The notes: generated from the sequence alone by a model not told the origin. A stretch of 64,000 nucleotides of DNA from Micromonospora ferruginea (GCF_013694245.2 NZ_CP059322.2:4719001-4783000), one strand, 5' to 3'. Numbered from the stretch's first letter, positions 34,171-43,784 are shown. Translations and numbers: made by a program.

Positions 34171-35040
34171 CTACTGGGCGGCGGCGGGGCCGTCCGGGGC
34201 CGACGCGGCGATGGCGGCGAACTGCTCGACGGTGAGTGACTCGCCGCGCGCGCCCGGGTCGACGCCGGCGGCGGTGAGCGCGGCGGCGGCGCGGTCCGCA
34301 CCGCCGGCCCAGCCGGCCAGGGCGGCGCGCAGCGTCTTGCGGCGCTGGGCGAACGCGGCGTCGACCACCGCGAAGACCGCCGGGCGGGGTACGTCCGGGC
34401 GGGGCGGCTCGCGGCGGGTGAAGGCGACCAGCCCGGAGTCGACGTTGGGCACCGGCCAGAACACGTTCGGCGGGACCTTGCCGGCGGCCCGGGCGCGGGC
34501 GTACCAGGCGAGCTTGACCGAGGGGATGCCGTACACCTTGGAGCCGGGACCGGCGACGAGCCGGTCGGCGACCTCCTTCTGCACCATGACCAGGCCGTGC
34601 CGCAGGGTGGGCAGCTCGGCGAGCAGGTGCAGCACCACCGGCACGGCCACGTTGTAGGGCAGGTTCGCCACCAGCGCGGTCGGCGCCGGGTCGGCCAGGT
34701 CGGCGGCGGTGACCCGCAGCGCGTCGGCCTGGTGCACGGTGAGCCGGGTGGCGTCCGGGCCGGCGAACCGGTCGGCGGTGGCCGGCAGCGCGGCGGCGAG
34801 GGTCGGGTCGAGTTCCACGGCGTGCACGTGCGCGGCGACCGGCAGCAGCGCCAGGGTGAGCGAGCCGAGGCCGGGGCCGACCTCCAGCGCGACGTCGTCC
34901 GGGGTGAGGCCGGCGGCGGTGACGATTCGCCGCACCGTGTTCGGGTCGTGCACGAAGTTCTGGCCGAGCTTCTTGGTCGGCGTGACGCCGAGCCGCGCGG
35001 CGAGTTCCCGGATCTCCGCCGGGCCGAGGAGTCCGGTCAC
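34171..35040 (-). CDS. rsmA: 16S rRNA (adenine1518/1519-N6) dimethyltransferase
   Basis: Dimethylates two adenosines near the 3' end of 16S rRNA. It is 289 aa, with KKLGQNFVHDPN at the N terminus, SAM motif I EVGPGLGSLT (about 53) and the target-base motif NLPYNVAVP (about 124). GTG 35040 is preceded by TACGCT seven nt upstream, so it may be leaderless. Confidence 0.95.
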   Translation of the reverse strand: MTGLLGPAEIRELAARLGVTPTKKLGQNFVHDPNTVRRIVTAAGLTPDDVALEVGPGLGSLTLALLPVAAHVHAVELDPTLAAALPATADRFAGPDATRLTVHQADALRVTAADLADPAPTALVANLPYNVAVPVVLHLLAELPTLRHGLVMVQKEVADRLVAGPGSKVYGIPSVKLAWYARARAAGKVPPNVFWPVPNVDSGLVAFTRREPPRPDVPRPAVFAVVDAAFAQRRKTLRAALAGWAGGADRAAAALTAAGVDPGARGESLTVEQFAAIAASAPDGPAAAQ

Positions 35041-35076
35041 GCCCCGTAGCGTAAGCGCCCGCCCTTCGGTGAAAGG

Positions 35077-35125
35077 AGGGGGCCCTTCTTAACGCCTGGC
35101 GTTGTGGCGGGGCCCCTTCCTAACG
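35077..35125. repeat. Palindromic element, copy 3 (tatD-rsmA gap)
   Basis: Two half-elements in direct orientation, GGGGGCCCTTCTTAACGCC and GGCGGGGCCCCTTCCTAACG, joined by an inverted AACGCC/GGCGTT. Unlike other copies it lies between co-directional genes, and it supplies the TAG stop of tatD. Confidence 0.75.
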
Positions 35126-36013
35126 CCACGGGCCGAAGGCGCGCTCACCGTTGGTGGAGATGTGGGCGCAGAGGGTGTCCAGGTCGACGCCGGTGGTCTC
35201 GGCGAGGAACCGCACGGTCAGCGGGATCAGGTACGACGCGTTCGGCCGTCCCCGGTGCGGCATCGGCGTCAGGTAGGGCGCGTCGGTCTCCACCAGGATC
35301 TGCCCGGGCGGGGTGACGGCGGCGGCCTCGCGCAGCGCGGCGGCGCTGCCGAAGGTGACCGTGCCGGCGAAGCTCAGCAGGAAGCCCCGGCGGACGCACT
35401 CACGGGCGAAGTCGGCGTCACCGGAGAAGCAGTGCATCACCACGGTGTCCGGCGCGCCCTCGTCGTCGACGATCCGCAGCACGTCGGCGTGGGCGTCGCG
35501 GTCGTGGATGACCAGCGCCTTGCCGTACCGCTTGGCGATGGCGACGTGCGCGCGGAAGCTCTCCTCCTGCGCGGCCCGCCCGTCGGCGCCGGTGCGGAAG
35601 AAGTCCATCCCGGTCTCGCCGACGCCGCGTACCCGGTCCTGGCCGGCGAGCGCCTCGATCTCGCGCAGCGCCTCGTCCAGGTCGGCCAGGCGGGGCGCCT
35701 CGTTGGGGTGCAGCGCCACGGTGGCCAGCACCGCCGGGTACCGGCCGGCGACGTCGGCGCTCCAGCGGGACGACTCCACGTCCACGCCGACCTGCACGAG
35801 CCGGTCCACGCCGACCCCGGTGGCGACGGCGATCGCGGCGGCCACCGGGTCGGCGTCGCCGGGTCCGCCGGGCGGCGTGCCGTACTCCCCGACGGTGATG
35901 TCGAGGTGGGTGTGGCTGTCCGGGACGGGCACCGGCAGCGGCTCGGGGACGGGCGGGAACTCGCCGGCCCGGCGGGCGGCGCGCTGCTTGCGGGTCTCGG
36001 TCTGCTCGGTCAT
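35120..36013 (-). CDS. tatD: TatD family metal-dependent hydrolase
   Basis: A 297-aa TIM-barrel nuclease of the TatD family. Metal ligands are visible in PDSHTHLDI (about 36), GVGETGMDFF (about 132), IHDRDAH, MHCFSGD and VETDAPYLTP (about 235). The start is ATG 36013. It sits upstream of rsmA-ispE, a common arrangement. Its last codon runs into the palindromic element. Confidence 0.92.
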   Translation of the reverse strand: MTEQTETRKQRAARRAGEFPPVPEPLPVPVPDSHTHLDITVGEYGTPPGGPGDADPVAAAIAVATGVGVDRLVQVGVDVESSRWSADVAGRYPAVLATVALHPNEAPRLADLDEALREIEALAGQDRVRGVGETGMDFFRTGADGRAAQEESFRAHVAIAKRYGKALVIHDRDAHADVLRIVDDEGAPDTVVMHCFSGDADFARECVRRGFLLSFAGTVTFGSAAALREAAAVTPPGQILVETDAPYLTPMPHRGRPNASYLIPLTVRFLAETTGVDLDTLCAHISTNGERAFGPWR

Positions 36014-36071
36014 CGCGGCCAGCATCACACACCCGCCACCGTCCGTTCACACGCCCCACATCTGACCGTCC

Positions 36072-36077
36072 TAGCGT
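36072..36077 (+). promoter_or_regulatory. -10 box TAGCGT for the 36084 gene
   Basis: TAGCGT ends six nt before GTG 36084, with no ribosome site between, indicating a leaderless transcript. Confidence 0.5.
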
Positions 36078-36083
36078 GCCGGG

Positions 36084-37328
36084 GTGACCGTCACTGACCA
36101 GGCCGGCGGGGCCGCCTCCGAGCGGACCGGGCTACGCGTGACGTACGACGGCCGGGTGCATCCGGCCGAGGAGATCGCCCGGGGCGCGGCGTACGAGTTG
36201 TTCAGCGCCGACGAGGCGCCCGGCTTCGAGTGGTGTCCCCGGCCCGGCGCCGCCGGCACGTGGCGGAGGTTCGTGCACGCCACCGAGGTGCAGGCGGTGC
36301 TCGGGGCGGCGGAGCCGGCCGAGGAGGGCGACGCGCCGCTGCTGATGCCGGTGCACCGGGAGCACGGCTGGGCGTACGTGCACCGGCTGAGCCAGCGGCC
36401 GGCGGCGGCGGGCGACCCGACGCTGGCCGCGGTGCGGGCGTCGGCGGTGATCCGGCCGGGCACCCGGATGGTGAAGGTGCTCTCCGCCCGGCAGCTCGCC
36501 GGTTACGTGCGCGGTTGGCTGCCGCACGGCTTCTGCTACCGGGAGCACGACGTGGCGCACCTGCGCACGCCGGCCGGGATGGCGGTGCTGCGGGGCGACC
36601 CGGAGGGCGGCGACGTGGCGTACGCGTTGCGCTGGCGGGCCGCCGACCCGGCCGACTACGACGTGCCGGTCGGCCCGGCGCACCGTGGGCTGACCGTCCT
36701 GCCGCCCCGGGACCGGCTCGGGCCGCCGGTGCTGGGCACCGGGTTCGTGCCGAGCAGCGCCCAGCTCGTCCCGGAGTTCGTCACCCGCGACTTCGCCGAC
36801 CTGCCGATGCCGGCGAACGCCACCCTGCTCGCCTATCCGGCGGAGGGGGTGGAGGTGGTGCTCTACACCTACCAGGCGGAGCAGCGGGGCTGGCTGCGGT
36901 TGGCCGGCCCGCAGTGGCGGCACCTGCTGGCGGCGGTGCCGGGGCTGGCCGCCGACCAGGAGTACGTGCCGACCGGCGACGCGCCGCGCTCGACCCGGCT
37001 GGTCGGCGGCTACGCCGGGGCGGAGTACGAGGCGGTGGCCGACCAGCCGGGCGGTTTCCGGGTGCTGGCGATGACCCGGGCGGCCCGCTATCCGGTGGCG
37101 GCGGTGGCCCGCCGGCTGCGGACGGCCGCCTGGCGCGGGGTGCCCTGCCTGGTACTGCGGGAGGAGGCGGGCTGGCTGCGGTTGCGGCTGCGCCGCCCGG
37201 ATCCGGACGCGGTGGCCCGGACCGGGGCGCAGTGTCACGAACGCGGCGTCTACGAGGTCTGGGCGCCGGGCGCCGAGTTGACCGACGACCGGGTGGTGGA
37301 CCTGCCCTATCCGGGGGCGAACGAATAG
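36084..37328 (+). CDS. Conserved protein of unknown function
   Basis: A 414-aa soluble protein I do not recognise. It has no signal peptide or membrane span. It is rich in Arg, Trp and Tyr on short beta-like stretches (GFEWCPRPGAAGTWRRFVHA, HREHGWAYVHRLSQRP, VVLYTYQAEQRGWLRL). The last 120 residues contain two similar blocks ending RGVPCLVLREEAGWLRLRL. A tail DDRVVDLPYPG closes it. The GTG start fits a leaderless promoter. It is divergent from tatD and is followed by an alpha/beta hydrolase. Confidence 0.75.
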   Translation: MTVTDQAGGAASERTGLRVTYDGRVHPAEEIARGAAYELFSADEAPGFEWCPRPGAAGTWRRFVHATEVQAVLGAAEPAEEGDAPLLMPVHREHGWAYVHRLSQRPAAAGDPTLAAVRASAVIRPGTRMVKVLSARQLAGYVRGWLPHGFCYREHDVAHLRTPAGMAVLRGDPEGGDVAYALRWRAADPADYDVPVGPAHRGLTVLPPRDRLGPPVLGTGFVPSSAQLVPEFVTRDFADLPMPANATLLAYPAEGVEVVLYTYQAEQRGWLRLAGPQWRHLLAAVPGLAADQEYVPTGDAPRSTRLVGGYAGAEYEAVADQPGGFRVLAMTRAARYPVAAVARRLRTAAWRGVPCLVLREEAGWLRLRLRRPDPDAVARTGAQCHERGVYEVWAPGAELTDDRVVDLPYPGANE

Positions 37329-37388
37329 ACGGCGGCGGGTCGGGAACGCGTCGGGGGTCCGAGACCCACGCGTAGGGGGAATTCCGAC

Positions 37389-38240
37389 ATGCCTTTCGTC
37401 ACCGTCGGTACGGAGAACTCCGCACCCATCGACCTGTACTACGAGGATCACGGTGCCGGTCAGCCGATCGTGCTGATTCACGGCTTCCCGTTCAACGGGG
37501 CCACCTGGGAGAAGATGAGCGGTCCGCTGCTCGCCGCCGGGTACCGGGTGATCACGTACGACCGGCGCGGGTACGGCAGTTCCGCCCAGCCGGCGTCCGG
37601 CTACGACTACGACACGTTCGCCGCCGACCTGGACGTGTTGATGACCGAGCTGGACCTGCGCAACGCGATCCTGGTCGGGCACTCGATGGGCACCGGCGAG
37701 GTGACCCGCTACCTGGGCGCGTACGGGTCGGACCGGGTGGACCGCGCGGTGCTGATGGCCCCGTTGGCGCCGTTCCTGCTGAAGACCGCCGACAACCCTG
37801 AGGGCGTCGAGAAGAGCATGTTCGAGGGCTTCCAGCAGGCGATCATCGCCGACCGGTTCGCCTACCTGACCCAGTTCTGCGACGCGTTCTTCAACGCCAG
37901 TGAGAACCGGGGCAAGCTGGTCAGCGACGAGGCGTACCACGCGCACTGGCAGATCGGCGCGCAGGCGTCGGCTAAGGGCACCCACGACTCGGTGGACGCC
38001 TGGCAGACCGACTTCCGCGGTGACCTGCCGAACATCGACGTGCCGGTGTTGATCATCCAGGGCGACAAGGACAACGTGCTGCCGTACCCGAAGACAGGTC
38101 AGCGGCTGGTGAACATGCTGTCCGACGCCAAGCTGGTGACGTTGAAGGGTGCGCCGCACGGCACGCCGTGGACGCACCCGACCGAGGTCAACAACGCGCT
38201 CATGGAGTTCATCGGCAAGCCGAGCATGGCCACCGCCTGA
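37389..38240 (+). CDS. Alpha/beta hydrolase (chloroperoxidase-like)
   Basis: A 283-aa hydrolase of the non-haem chloroperoxidase/esterase type. The nucleophile is Ser in VGHSMGTGEV (about 96-105), the likely acid is Asp in IIQGDKDNVLP (about 222) and the likely His is in APHGTPWTHP (about 257). The oxyanion segment HGFPFNG is near residue 31. No signal peptide is present. The start is ATG 37389. Its substrate is unknown. Confidence 0.9.
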   Translation: MPFVTVGTENSAPIDLYYEDHGAGQPIVLIHGFPFNGATWEKMSGPLLAAGYRVITYDRRGYGSSAQPASGYDYDTFAADLDVLMTELDLRNAILVGHSMGTGEVTRYLGAYGSDRVDRAVLMAPLAPFLLKTADNPEGVEKSMFEGFQQAIIADRFAYLTQFCDAFFNASENRGKLVSDEAYHAHWQIGAQASAKGTHDSVDAWQTDFRGDLPNIDVPVLIIQGDKDNVLPYPKTGQRLVNMLSDAKLVTLKGAPHGTPWTHPTEVNNALMEFIGKPSMATA

Positions 38241-38250
38241 CCGTTCGACG

Positions 38251-38283
38251 GACCGCGGCCCCGGGATTCCCGGGGCCGCGGTC
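38251..38283. terminator. Bidirectional terminator between hydrolase and metG
   Basis: A 16-bp stem GACCGCGGCCCCGGGA and its complement around a minimal loop, between the convergent hydrolase and metG genes. Confidence 0.85.
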
Positions 38284-38293
38284 GCGTGCGTGC

Positions 38294-40096
38294 TCAGCCG
38301 GCCAGGCGGGCCAGCTCCTCGTCGACGACGGACGGTTCGAGCTTGCGGAACACCGGCTTGGGCGCCGCGAGCGGCCGACCCGCCTCCAGGGGTACGGACT
38401 CCCAGCGCGCGCCGACCGTGTAGTCACCGGTGAGCACCGGGTAGGCCGGGCCGCCGTCGAGGTCGTCGACCTCCTCGATCACCGGCATCGGCGCGTGCAC
38501 GCCGGTGCCGCCGAGCAGCTCGTGGATCTGCTGCGCGGAGTGCGGCAGGAACGGGGTGAGCAGCGTGTTGGCGTCGCTGACCACCTGGAGCGCGACGTGC
38601 AGGACGGTGCCCATCCGCGGCTTGTCGTCGTCGCCCTTGAGCTTCCACGGCGCCTGCTCGGACAGGTACTTGTTGGCCTCGGCGACCACCTTCATGGCCT
38701 CGCCGATGGCCTGCTTCTGCCGGTGCCGCGCGATCAGGTCACCGACGACCGCGAAGCCGGCCTTCGCGGTGTCCAGCAGCGCCCGGTCGGCGTCGGTGAG
38801 CCCGGCCGGGTCGACCGGCGGGATCGCGCCGAAGTTCTTCGCCGCCATCGACACGGACCGGTTGACCAGGTTGCCCCAACCGGCGACCAGCTCGTCGTTG
38901 TTGCGGCGGAGGAACTCGGCCCAGGTGAAGTCGGTGTCGTTGCTCTCCGGGCCGGCCACCGCGATGAAGTAGCGCAGCGCGTCGGCGTCGTAGCGCTCCA
39001 GGAAGTCCCGGACGTAGATGACCACCTTGCGGGAAGAGGAGAACTTCCGCCCCTCCATGGTCAGGTATTCGCTGGAGACGACCTCGGTGGGCAGGTTGAG
39101 CCGGCCCAGCTCGCCGGGCTCGCCGTCGTGGGCGCCCGCACCGGAGTAGCCGCCGAGCAGCGCCGGCCAGATCACCGAGTGGAAGACGATGTTGTCCTTG
39201 CCCATGAAGTAGTAGCCGAGCGCGTCCTTCCCCTCGCCGTCCGCCGACCACCACTTCCGCCACGCCTCCGGGTCACCGGTGCGCCGGGCCCACTCGATGG
39301 ACGCGGACAGGTAGCCGATCACCGCGTCGAACCAGACGTAGATCCGCTTGTCCGACCGGTCCTGCCAGCCCTCCAGCGGGATCGGCACGCCCCACTCCAG
39401 GTCCCGGGTGATGGCCCGGGGCTGGAGGTCGTCGAGCAGGTTGCGGGAGAACCGGAGCACGTTGGGCCGCCAGCCCTCCCGGGTGTCCAGCCACTGCCGC
39501 AGCGCGTCGGCCAGGGCCGGCAGGTCGAGGAAGAAGTGCTCGGTCTCCACGAACTCCGGCGTCTCGCCGTTGATCTTCGACTTGGGGTCGATCAGGTCGA
39601 TCGGGTCGAGCTGGTTGCCGCAGTTGTCGCACTGGTCGCCGCGCGCGCTGTCGTAGCCGCAGATCGGGCAGGTGCCCTCGATGTAGCGGTCGGGCAGGGT
39701 GCGGCCGGTGGACGGGGAGATCGCCCCGGTGGTGACCTTCGGGACGATGTAGCCGTTGCGGTGCAGCCCGGTGAACAGTTCCTGCACCACCGCGTAGTGG
39801 TTGCGGGTGGTGGTGCGGGTGAACAGGTCGTACGACAGGCCCAGCGCCCGCAGGTCCTCGGCGATCACCCGGTTGTAGCGGTCGGCCAGCTCGCGCGGGG
39901 TGACCCCCTCGGCGTCGGCCTGCACCTGGATCGGGGTGCCGTGCTCGTCGGTGCCGGAGACCATGAGCACGTCGTGACCGGCCATCCGCATGTACCGGGC
40001 GAAGACGTCGGAGGGAACGCCGAATCCGGATACGTGGCCGATGTGGCGCGGGCCGTTGGCGTAGGGCCAGGCGACCGCGGCGAGAACGTGACTCAT
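38294..40096 (-). CDS. metG: Methionine--tRNA ligase
   Basis: Class I synthetase charging tRNA-Met, 600 aa. HIGH is in YANGPRHIGHVSG (about residues 12-24), the zinc knuckle is CPICG with CDNCG (about 145-162) and the KMSKS variant is GRKFSSSRK (about 350). The start is ATG 40096. TAGTCT (40105-40110) ends eight nt upstream and no ribosome site is seen, so the mRNA is probably leaderless. Confidence 0.96.
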   Translation of the reverse strand: MSHVLAAVAWPYANGPRHIGHVSGFGVPSDVFARYMRMAGHDVLMVSGTDEHGTPIQVQADAEGVTPRELADRYNRVIAEDLRALGLSYDLFTRTTTRNHYAVVQELFTGLHRNGYIVPKVTTGAISPSTGRTLPDRYIEGTCPICGYDSARGDQCDNCGNQLDPIDLIDPKSKINGETPEFVETEHFFLDLPALADALRQWLDTREGWRPNVLRFSRNLLDDLQPRAITRDLEWGVPIPLEGWQDRSDKRIYVWFDAVIGYLSASIEWARRTGDPEAWRKWWSADGEGKDALGYYFMGKDNIVFHSVIWPALLGGYSGAGAHDGEPGELGRLNLPTEVVSSEYLTMEGRKFSSSRKVVIYVRDFLERYDADALRYFIAVAGPESNDTDFTWAEFLRRNNDELVAGWGNLVNRSVSMAAKNFGAIPPVDPAGLTDADRALLDTAKAGFAVVGDLIARHRQKQAIGEAMKVVAEANKYLSEQAPWKLKGDDDKPRMGTVLHVALQVVSDANTLLTPFLPHSAQQIHELLGGTGVHAPMPVIEEVDDLDGGPAYPVLTGDYTVGARWESVPLEAGRPLAAPKPVFRKLEPSVVDEELARLAG

Positions 40097-40104
40097 GAGC
40101 GTCA

Positions 40105-40110
40105 AGACTA
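40105..40110 (-). promoter_or_regulatory. -10 box TAGTCT for metG
   Basis: TAGTCT lies eight nt before the metG ATG on the minus strand. Confidence 0.5.
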
Positions 40111-40223
40111 GTGATTGCCGTGGGCGCTCCGCGAACCAATAGGGCGGGCGCCCCCGCCGTACGCCCGATTTGTCGCCGACACGCGGCCTGAGCTGCCCGA
40201 CGAGCCCGGCGTGCCGGTGTCCA

Positions 40224-41057
40224 ATGAACGTCGTGACCAGCAGACCAGCGGCACCCGAGCCGTCCGCGGCCGACCGGACCGCGCGGGCCCCGACCGGCGT
40301 CCCGGTGGCCCCGCAGCCCCGGCTGGACCCGGCGGACCCGCCGGTGGAGGTGGAGCCGACCACCGGGGCGCCGCGCGACGCCGTGCCCCGCCGGGTGCCG
40401 GTGCGGCAGCCACGCTGGCAGCGACGTTCCGCCCGGGCGGGCGACGAGGCGACCGGCTGGGCGCCGATCGAGGAGGTGCACTGGGACGGCACGCCGCTGC
40501 GCGACGAGCCGCGCTCACGTGCCGTGGACGCGCCGTCCCGGCGCCGGCCGGCCCGCCCGGTCCACCCGCCGGACCCGCCCGTCGGGCTGGCCGTGCTGCT
40601 GGCGTTGAGCCTGCTCGCCGCGTTCTTCGCCTGGGTGAGCGCCGGCCCGTTCTGGCTGGCGGTGGGGCACTCCACCGGTGGCACCGTGATGATCACCGAG
40701 TGCGTCGGGAGCGGGCTCACCCAGCGCTGCCGGGGGATCTTCGAGGCCGAGCGGGACCGCTTCCAGGCCCAGGGGGTACGGGTCAGCGGCGTACCGGCGG
40801 GGCACACCGCCACCGGCAGCACGTTGCCGGCCCGGATGACCGGCCCGGGCGGGGCCACCGCGTACGCGGACCGGGGCGTGGGCGGGCACCTGCGCTGGCT
40901 GCTCGGGCTGACCCTGGTGGTGGGCTGCGCGGCGGGGATCGCCAGGTGGACCGGCGCGACCCGGTTGACGGACCAGCGGCAGCGGCGCTGGGCGGTGGGG
41001 CTGGCGCTGGCCGGCCCGCTGCTGATCACGGTGGGGTTCCTCGCGGCCGCCTGGTGA
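40224..41057 (+). CDS. Membrane protein with long Pro/Arg-rich N terminus
   Basis: A 277-aa protein. Residues 1-115 are disordered and rich in Pro, Arg and Ala. Two spans flank an extracytoplasmic region of about 80 residues with a Cys pair (TECVGSGLTQRCRG), and a third span ends the chain (LALAGPLLITVGFLAAAW). I do not know its function. ATG 40224 is the first good start; GTG 40236 is possible. It is divergent from metG and ends before the copy-4 palindrome. Confidence 0.75.
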   Translation: MNVVTSRPAAPEPSAADRTARAPTGVPVAPQPRLDPADPPVEVEPTTGAPRDAVPRRVPVRQPRWQRRSARAGDEATGWAPIEEVHWDGTPLRDEPRSRAVDAPSRRRPARPVHPPDPPVGLAVLLALSLLAAFFAWVSAGPFWLAVGHSTGGTVMITECVGSGLTQRCRGIFEAERDRFQAQGVRVSGVPAGHTATGSTLPARMTGPGGATAYADRGVGGHLRWLLGLTLVVGCAAGIARWTGATRLTDQRQRRWAVGLALAGPLLITVGFLAAAW

Positions 41058-41062
41058 GGGCG

Positions 41063-41144
41063 TAAGGCGGGGGCCCCGCTTAACGCTTTCGGTATAGGCG
41101 GGGGCCCCGCTTAACAGCGAGGCGTTAAGCGGGGCCCCCGCCTA
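41063..41144. repeat. Palindromic element, copy 4 (three units)
   Basis: Two direct units of GGCGGGGGCCCCGCTTAAC (near 41066 and 41097) and one inverted unit. The second and third form a perfect 21-bp hairpin (41095-41115 with 41124-41144). It lies between convergent genes, so it should terminate both. Confidence 0.88.
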
Positions 41145-41158
41145 ACCCAGGCCCAACC

Positions 41159-41998
41159 TCAGCGGTGCACGACCGTGTAGACCTCGCGGCGGCGCAGCCC
41201 GTACGCAGTCGCGACCTCGGTGATCGCGTCTCGCCGGGACAGCCCGGCCGCCTCGCGCTCGTCGACTGCGGCGCGCAGCGTGTCGTCGTCCGGCCGGGCG
41301 GCCGGCTCCGGTGACGCGCCGGCCACGACCAGGGTGATCTCGCCGCGCACCTCGTTGTCGGCGGCCCATTCGGCCAGCTCGCCCAGCGGCCGGCGGACCA
41401 CCTCCTCGTAGGTCTTGGTCAGCTCGCGGCAGAGCGCGGCGGGCCGCTCGGGGCCGAACGCCTCGGCCAGGTCGGCCAGCGCCCCGCCGATCCGGTGCGT
41501 CGCCTCGAACAGCACCAGGGTGCGTTCCTCGCCGGCCAGCGCCCGCAGGCGGGAGCGGCGCGCACCGGGGGTGCGGGGCAGAAAACCCTCGAAGCAGAAC
41601 CGGTCGCAGGGCAGCCCGGACAGCGCCAGCGCGGTGGTGACCGCGCTGGGTCCGGGTGCGGCGGTGACCGGGACGCCGGCCTCCAGCGCGGCCCGGACCA
41701 GGCGGTATCCGGGGTCGGAGACGCTCGGCATGCCGCCGTCGGTGACCAGGGCGACGGTGTAGCCGGCGGTGAGCACCTCGGCGAGTTCCGGGGTGCGCCG
41801 CTCCTCGTTGCCCTCGAAGTAGGAGACGATCCGGCCGGGGACGGTCACGTCGAGGTCGCGGGCGAGCCGGGTGAGCCGCCGGGTGTCCTCGGCGGCGACC
41901 ACGTCGGCGGTGGCGAGCACCTCGCGGAACCGGGCGGACGCGTCGGCCGGATTACCCAGTGGCGCACCGAGCAGCACCAAGCGTCCCACCTCGGACAT
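41159..41998 (-). CDS. rsmI: 16S rRNA (cytidine1402-2'-O)-methyltransferase
   Basis: SAM-dependent tetrapyrrole-methylase-fold enzyme acting on 16S rRNA C1402. It is 279 aa, with LLGAPLGNPADASARF at the N terminus, VTDGGMPSVSDPGYRLV (about 80) and AAPGPSAVTTALALSGLP (about 110). The start is ATG 41998. It is divergent from the PMT gene, a conserved actinobacterial pairing. Confidence 0.94.
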   Translation of the reverse strand: MSEVGRLVLLGAPLGNPADASARFREVLATADVVAAEDTRRLTRLARDLDVTVPGRIVSYFEGNEERRTPELAEVLTAGYTVALVTDGGMPSVSDPGYRLVRAALEAGVPVTAAPGPSAVTTALALSGLPCDRFCFEGFLPRTPGARRSRLRALAGEERTLVLFEATHRIGGALADLAEAFGPERPAALCRELTKTYEEVVRRPLGELAEWAADNEVRGEITLVVAGASPEPAARPDDDTLRAAVDEREAAGLSRRDAITEVATAYGLRRREVYTVVHR

Positions 41999-42078
41999 TT
42001 CCCCCACGGCGTGCGCTCCCTCATCGACGGTCGTACCAATTTCGGGGACGACGGACGCCACCGGGCACCCTCGCAGCC

Positions 42079-42084
42079 TACGAT
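42079..42084 (+). promoter_or_regulatory. -10 box TACGAT for the PMT gene
   Basis: TACGAT ends six nt before GTG 42091, indicating a leaderless transcript. Confidence 0.5.
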
Positions 42085-42090
42085 CGCCGG

Positions 42091-43770
42091 GTGACGAGTG
42101 CGTCGACAGCACAGGAGCCCTCCACCACCGACCCGGCGGCCGGTTCGCCGGGCGACGACGGCGGGGGCGGCGGTGGGATCCCGGCCGCGGTCCGGCGCCG
42201 GCTCGCCACCGTCGACGACCAGCTCGGCCGAGGTCAGGCGTGGTTCGCCACCGCCGTCGTGGTGGCGATCGCCGCGATCCTGCGCTTCGTCGGGCTGAGC
42301 CATCCGTCCGGCAAGATCTTCGACGAGACCTACTACGCCAAGGACGCCTACGGGCTGATCGACCGCGGCGTCGAGTGGAACTACAAGGACAACGGCCCGT
42401 CGTACGTGGTCCACCCGCCGCTGGGCAAGTGGCTGATCGGGCTCGGCGAGTGGGCCTTCGGCTACCAGGACGCCGAGACCAACATCTCGGTGCCCGGGCA
42501 CCTGATGACCACCGCGCCGGAGTTCGGCTGGCGCTTCGGCGCGGCGGTCTGCGGCACGCTGTCGGTGCTGCTGCTGGTGCGCATCGGCCGACGGATGTTC
42601 CGCTCGACCACGCTGGGTTGCGCGGCCGGCCTGCTGCTCGCGTTGGACGGCTTCCACCTGGTGCTGTCCCGCACGGCGATCCTCGACATCTTCCTGCTGC
42701 TGTTCGTGTTGGCCGCGTTCGGCGCGCTGGTGCTCGACCGGGACGCCCGGCGGCGGCGCTGGGCGAACGCGCTGGCGGCCGGGCTCGACCCGTCGCTGCC
42801 GGGGCGCGCCGGTCGGCCGGCGTCGGGCTGGCGGAACTGGCCGTGGTGGCGGCTGGCCGCCGGGATGCTGCTCGGCTGCGCCTGCGCGGTGAAGTGGAGC
42901 GGCGTCTACTTCGTACCGGCGTTCGCGCTGCTGGTGCTGCTCTGGGAGGTCGGCGTCCGGCGCTCGGCCGGGGTCCGCCGGCCGTGGCGCGACGCCGTGC
43001 TCGACGAGTTGCCGTGGCTGCTCGTGGCCGGCGTGCTGATGGTGGTCACCTACGTCGCCACCTGGTCGGGCTGGCTGCTCAGCGACGAGGGCTACTACCG
43101 CCTGGCCAGCCGCTACCCGGGCGTCGAGGGGTTGAGCGACACCCCGTTCGTCGGCGCGCTCATCAACCTGTGGGAATACCACAAGGCCGCGTACGGCTTC
43201 CACACCCAGCTCGACGACCCGCACAAGTACCAGTCCTGGCCGTGGCAGTGGCTGCTGCTGGGCCGGCCGGTCGCGTTCTCCTGGTCCGGCGACGGGAGCT
43301 GCGGCGCGTCGAGCTGCGCCTCCGAGGTGCTGCTGCTGGGCACCCCGCTGCTGTGGTGGTCGTTCCTGCCGGCGCTCGCCGCGACGGTCTGGCTGGGCCT
43401 GGCCCGGCGTGACTGGCGGGCCGGCGCGATCCTGCTGAGCGCCGCCGCCGGCCTGCTGCCCTGGTTCTGGTTCGCCCTCGACGGCCGGACGATGTTCTCC
43501 TTCTACGCCGCGCCGGCGGTGCCGTTCCTGGTGCTCGCCGTGGTCTACGTGCTCGGCGCGATCGTCACGCCCGCGCCGGTCACTTCGACGGCGGCGCCGC
43601 CGAGCGCCGAGCAGGCCAACGACCGTCGCCTGGTCGGCGGCATCATCGCGGGCGCCTATGTGCTGCTGGTGGCGCTCTGCTTCGGCTACTTCTATCCGAT
43701 CTTCGTGGGCCGGATCCTGCCGTACGCGGACTGGTCCGCCCGGATGTGGCTGGACGGCCGCTGGATCTGA
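42091..43770 (+). CDS. pmt: Dolichyl-phosphate-mannose--protein mannosyltransferase (PMT)
   Basis: Polyprenyl-phosphate-mannose-dependent protein O-mannosyltransferase, 559 aa, a GT39/GT-C membrane enzyme with about ten spans. The catalytic acidic pair is in KIFDETYYAKDAY (about 71-83) in the first extracytoplasmic loop, followed by VHPPLGKWLIG. The C-terminal loop holds MFSFYAAPAVPFL. A Gly/Asp-rich disordered N-terminal stretch of about 30 residues precedes span 1. It is equivalent by neighbourhood to the mycobacterial Pmt beside rsmI. The start is GTG 42091. Confidence 0.93.
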   Translation: MTSASTAQEPSTTDPAAGSPGDDGGGGGGIPAAVRRRLATVDDQLGRGQAWFATAVVVAIAAILRFVGLSHPSGKIFDETYYAKDAYGLIDRGVEWNYKDNGPSYVVHPPLGKWLIGLGEWAFGYQDAETNISVPGHLMTTAPEFGWRFGAAVCGTLSVLLLVRIGRRMFRSTTLGCAAGLLLALDGFHLVLSRTAILDIFLLLFVLAAFGALVLDRDARRRRWANALAAGLDPSLPGRAGRPASGWRNWPWWRLAAGMLLGCACAVKWSGVYFVPAFALLVLLWEVGVRRSAGVRRPWRDAVLDELPWLLVAGVLMVVTYVATWSGWLLSDEGYYRLASRYPGVEGLSDTPFVGALINLWEYHKAAYGFHTQLDDPHKYQSWPWQWLLLGRPVAFSWSGDGSCGASSCASEVLLLGTPLLWWSFLPALAATVWLGLARRDWRAGAILLSAAAGLLPWFWFALDGRTMFSFYAAPAVPFLVLAVVYVLGAIVTPAPVTSTAAPPSAEQANDRRLVGGIIAGAYVLLVALCFGYFYPIFVGRILPYADWSARMWLDGRWI

Positions 43771-43784
43771 GCGTGAGCGCACGA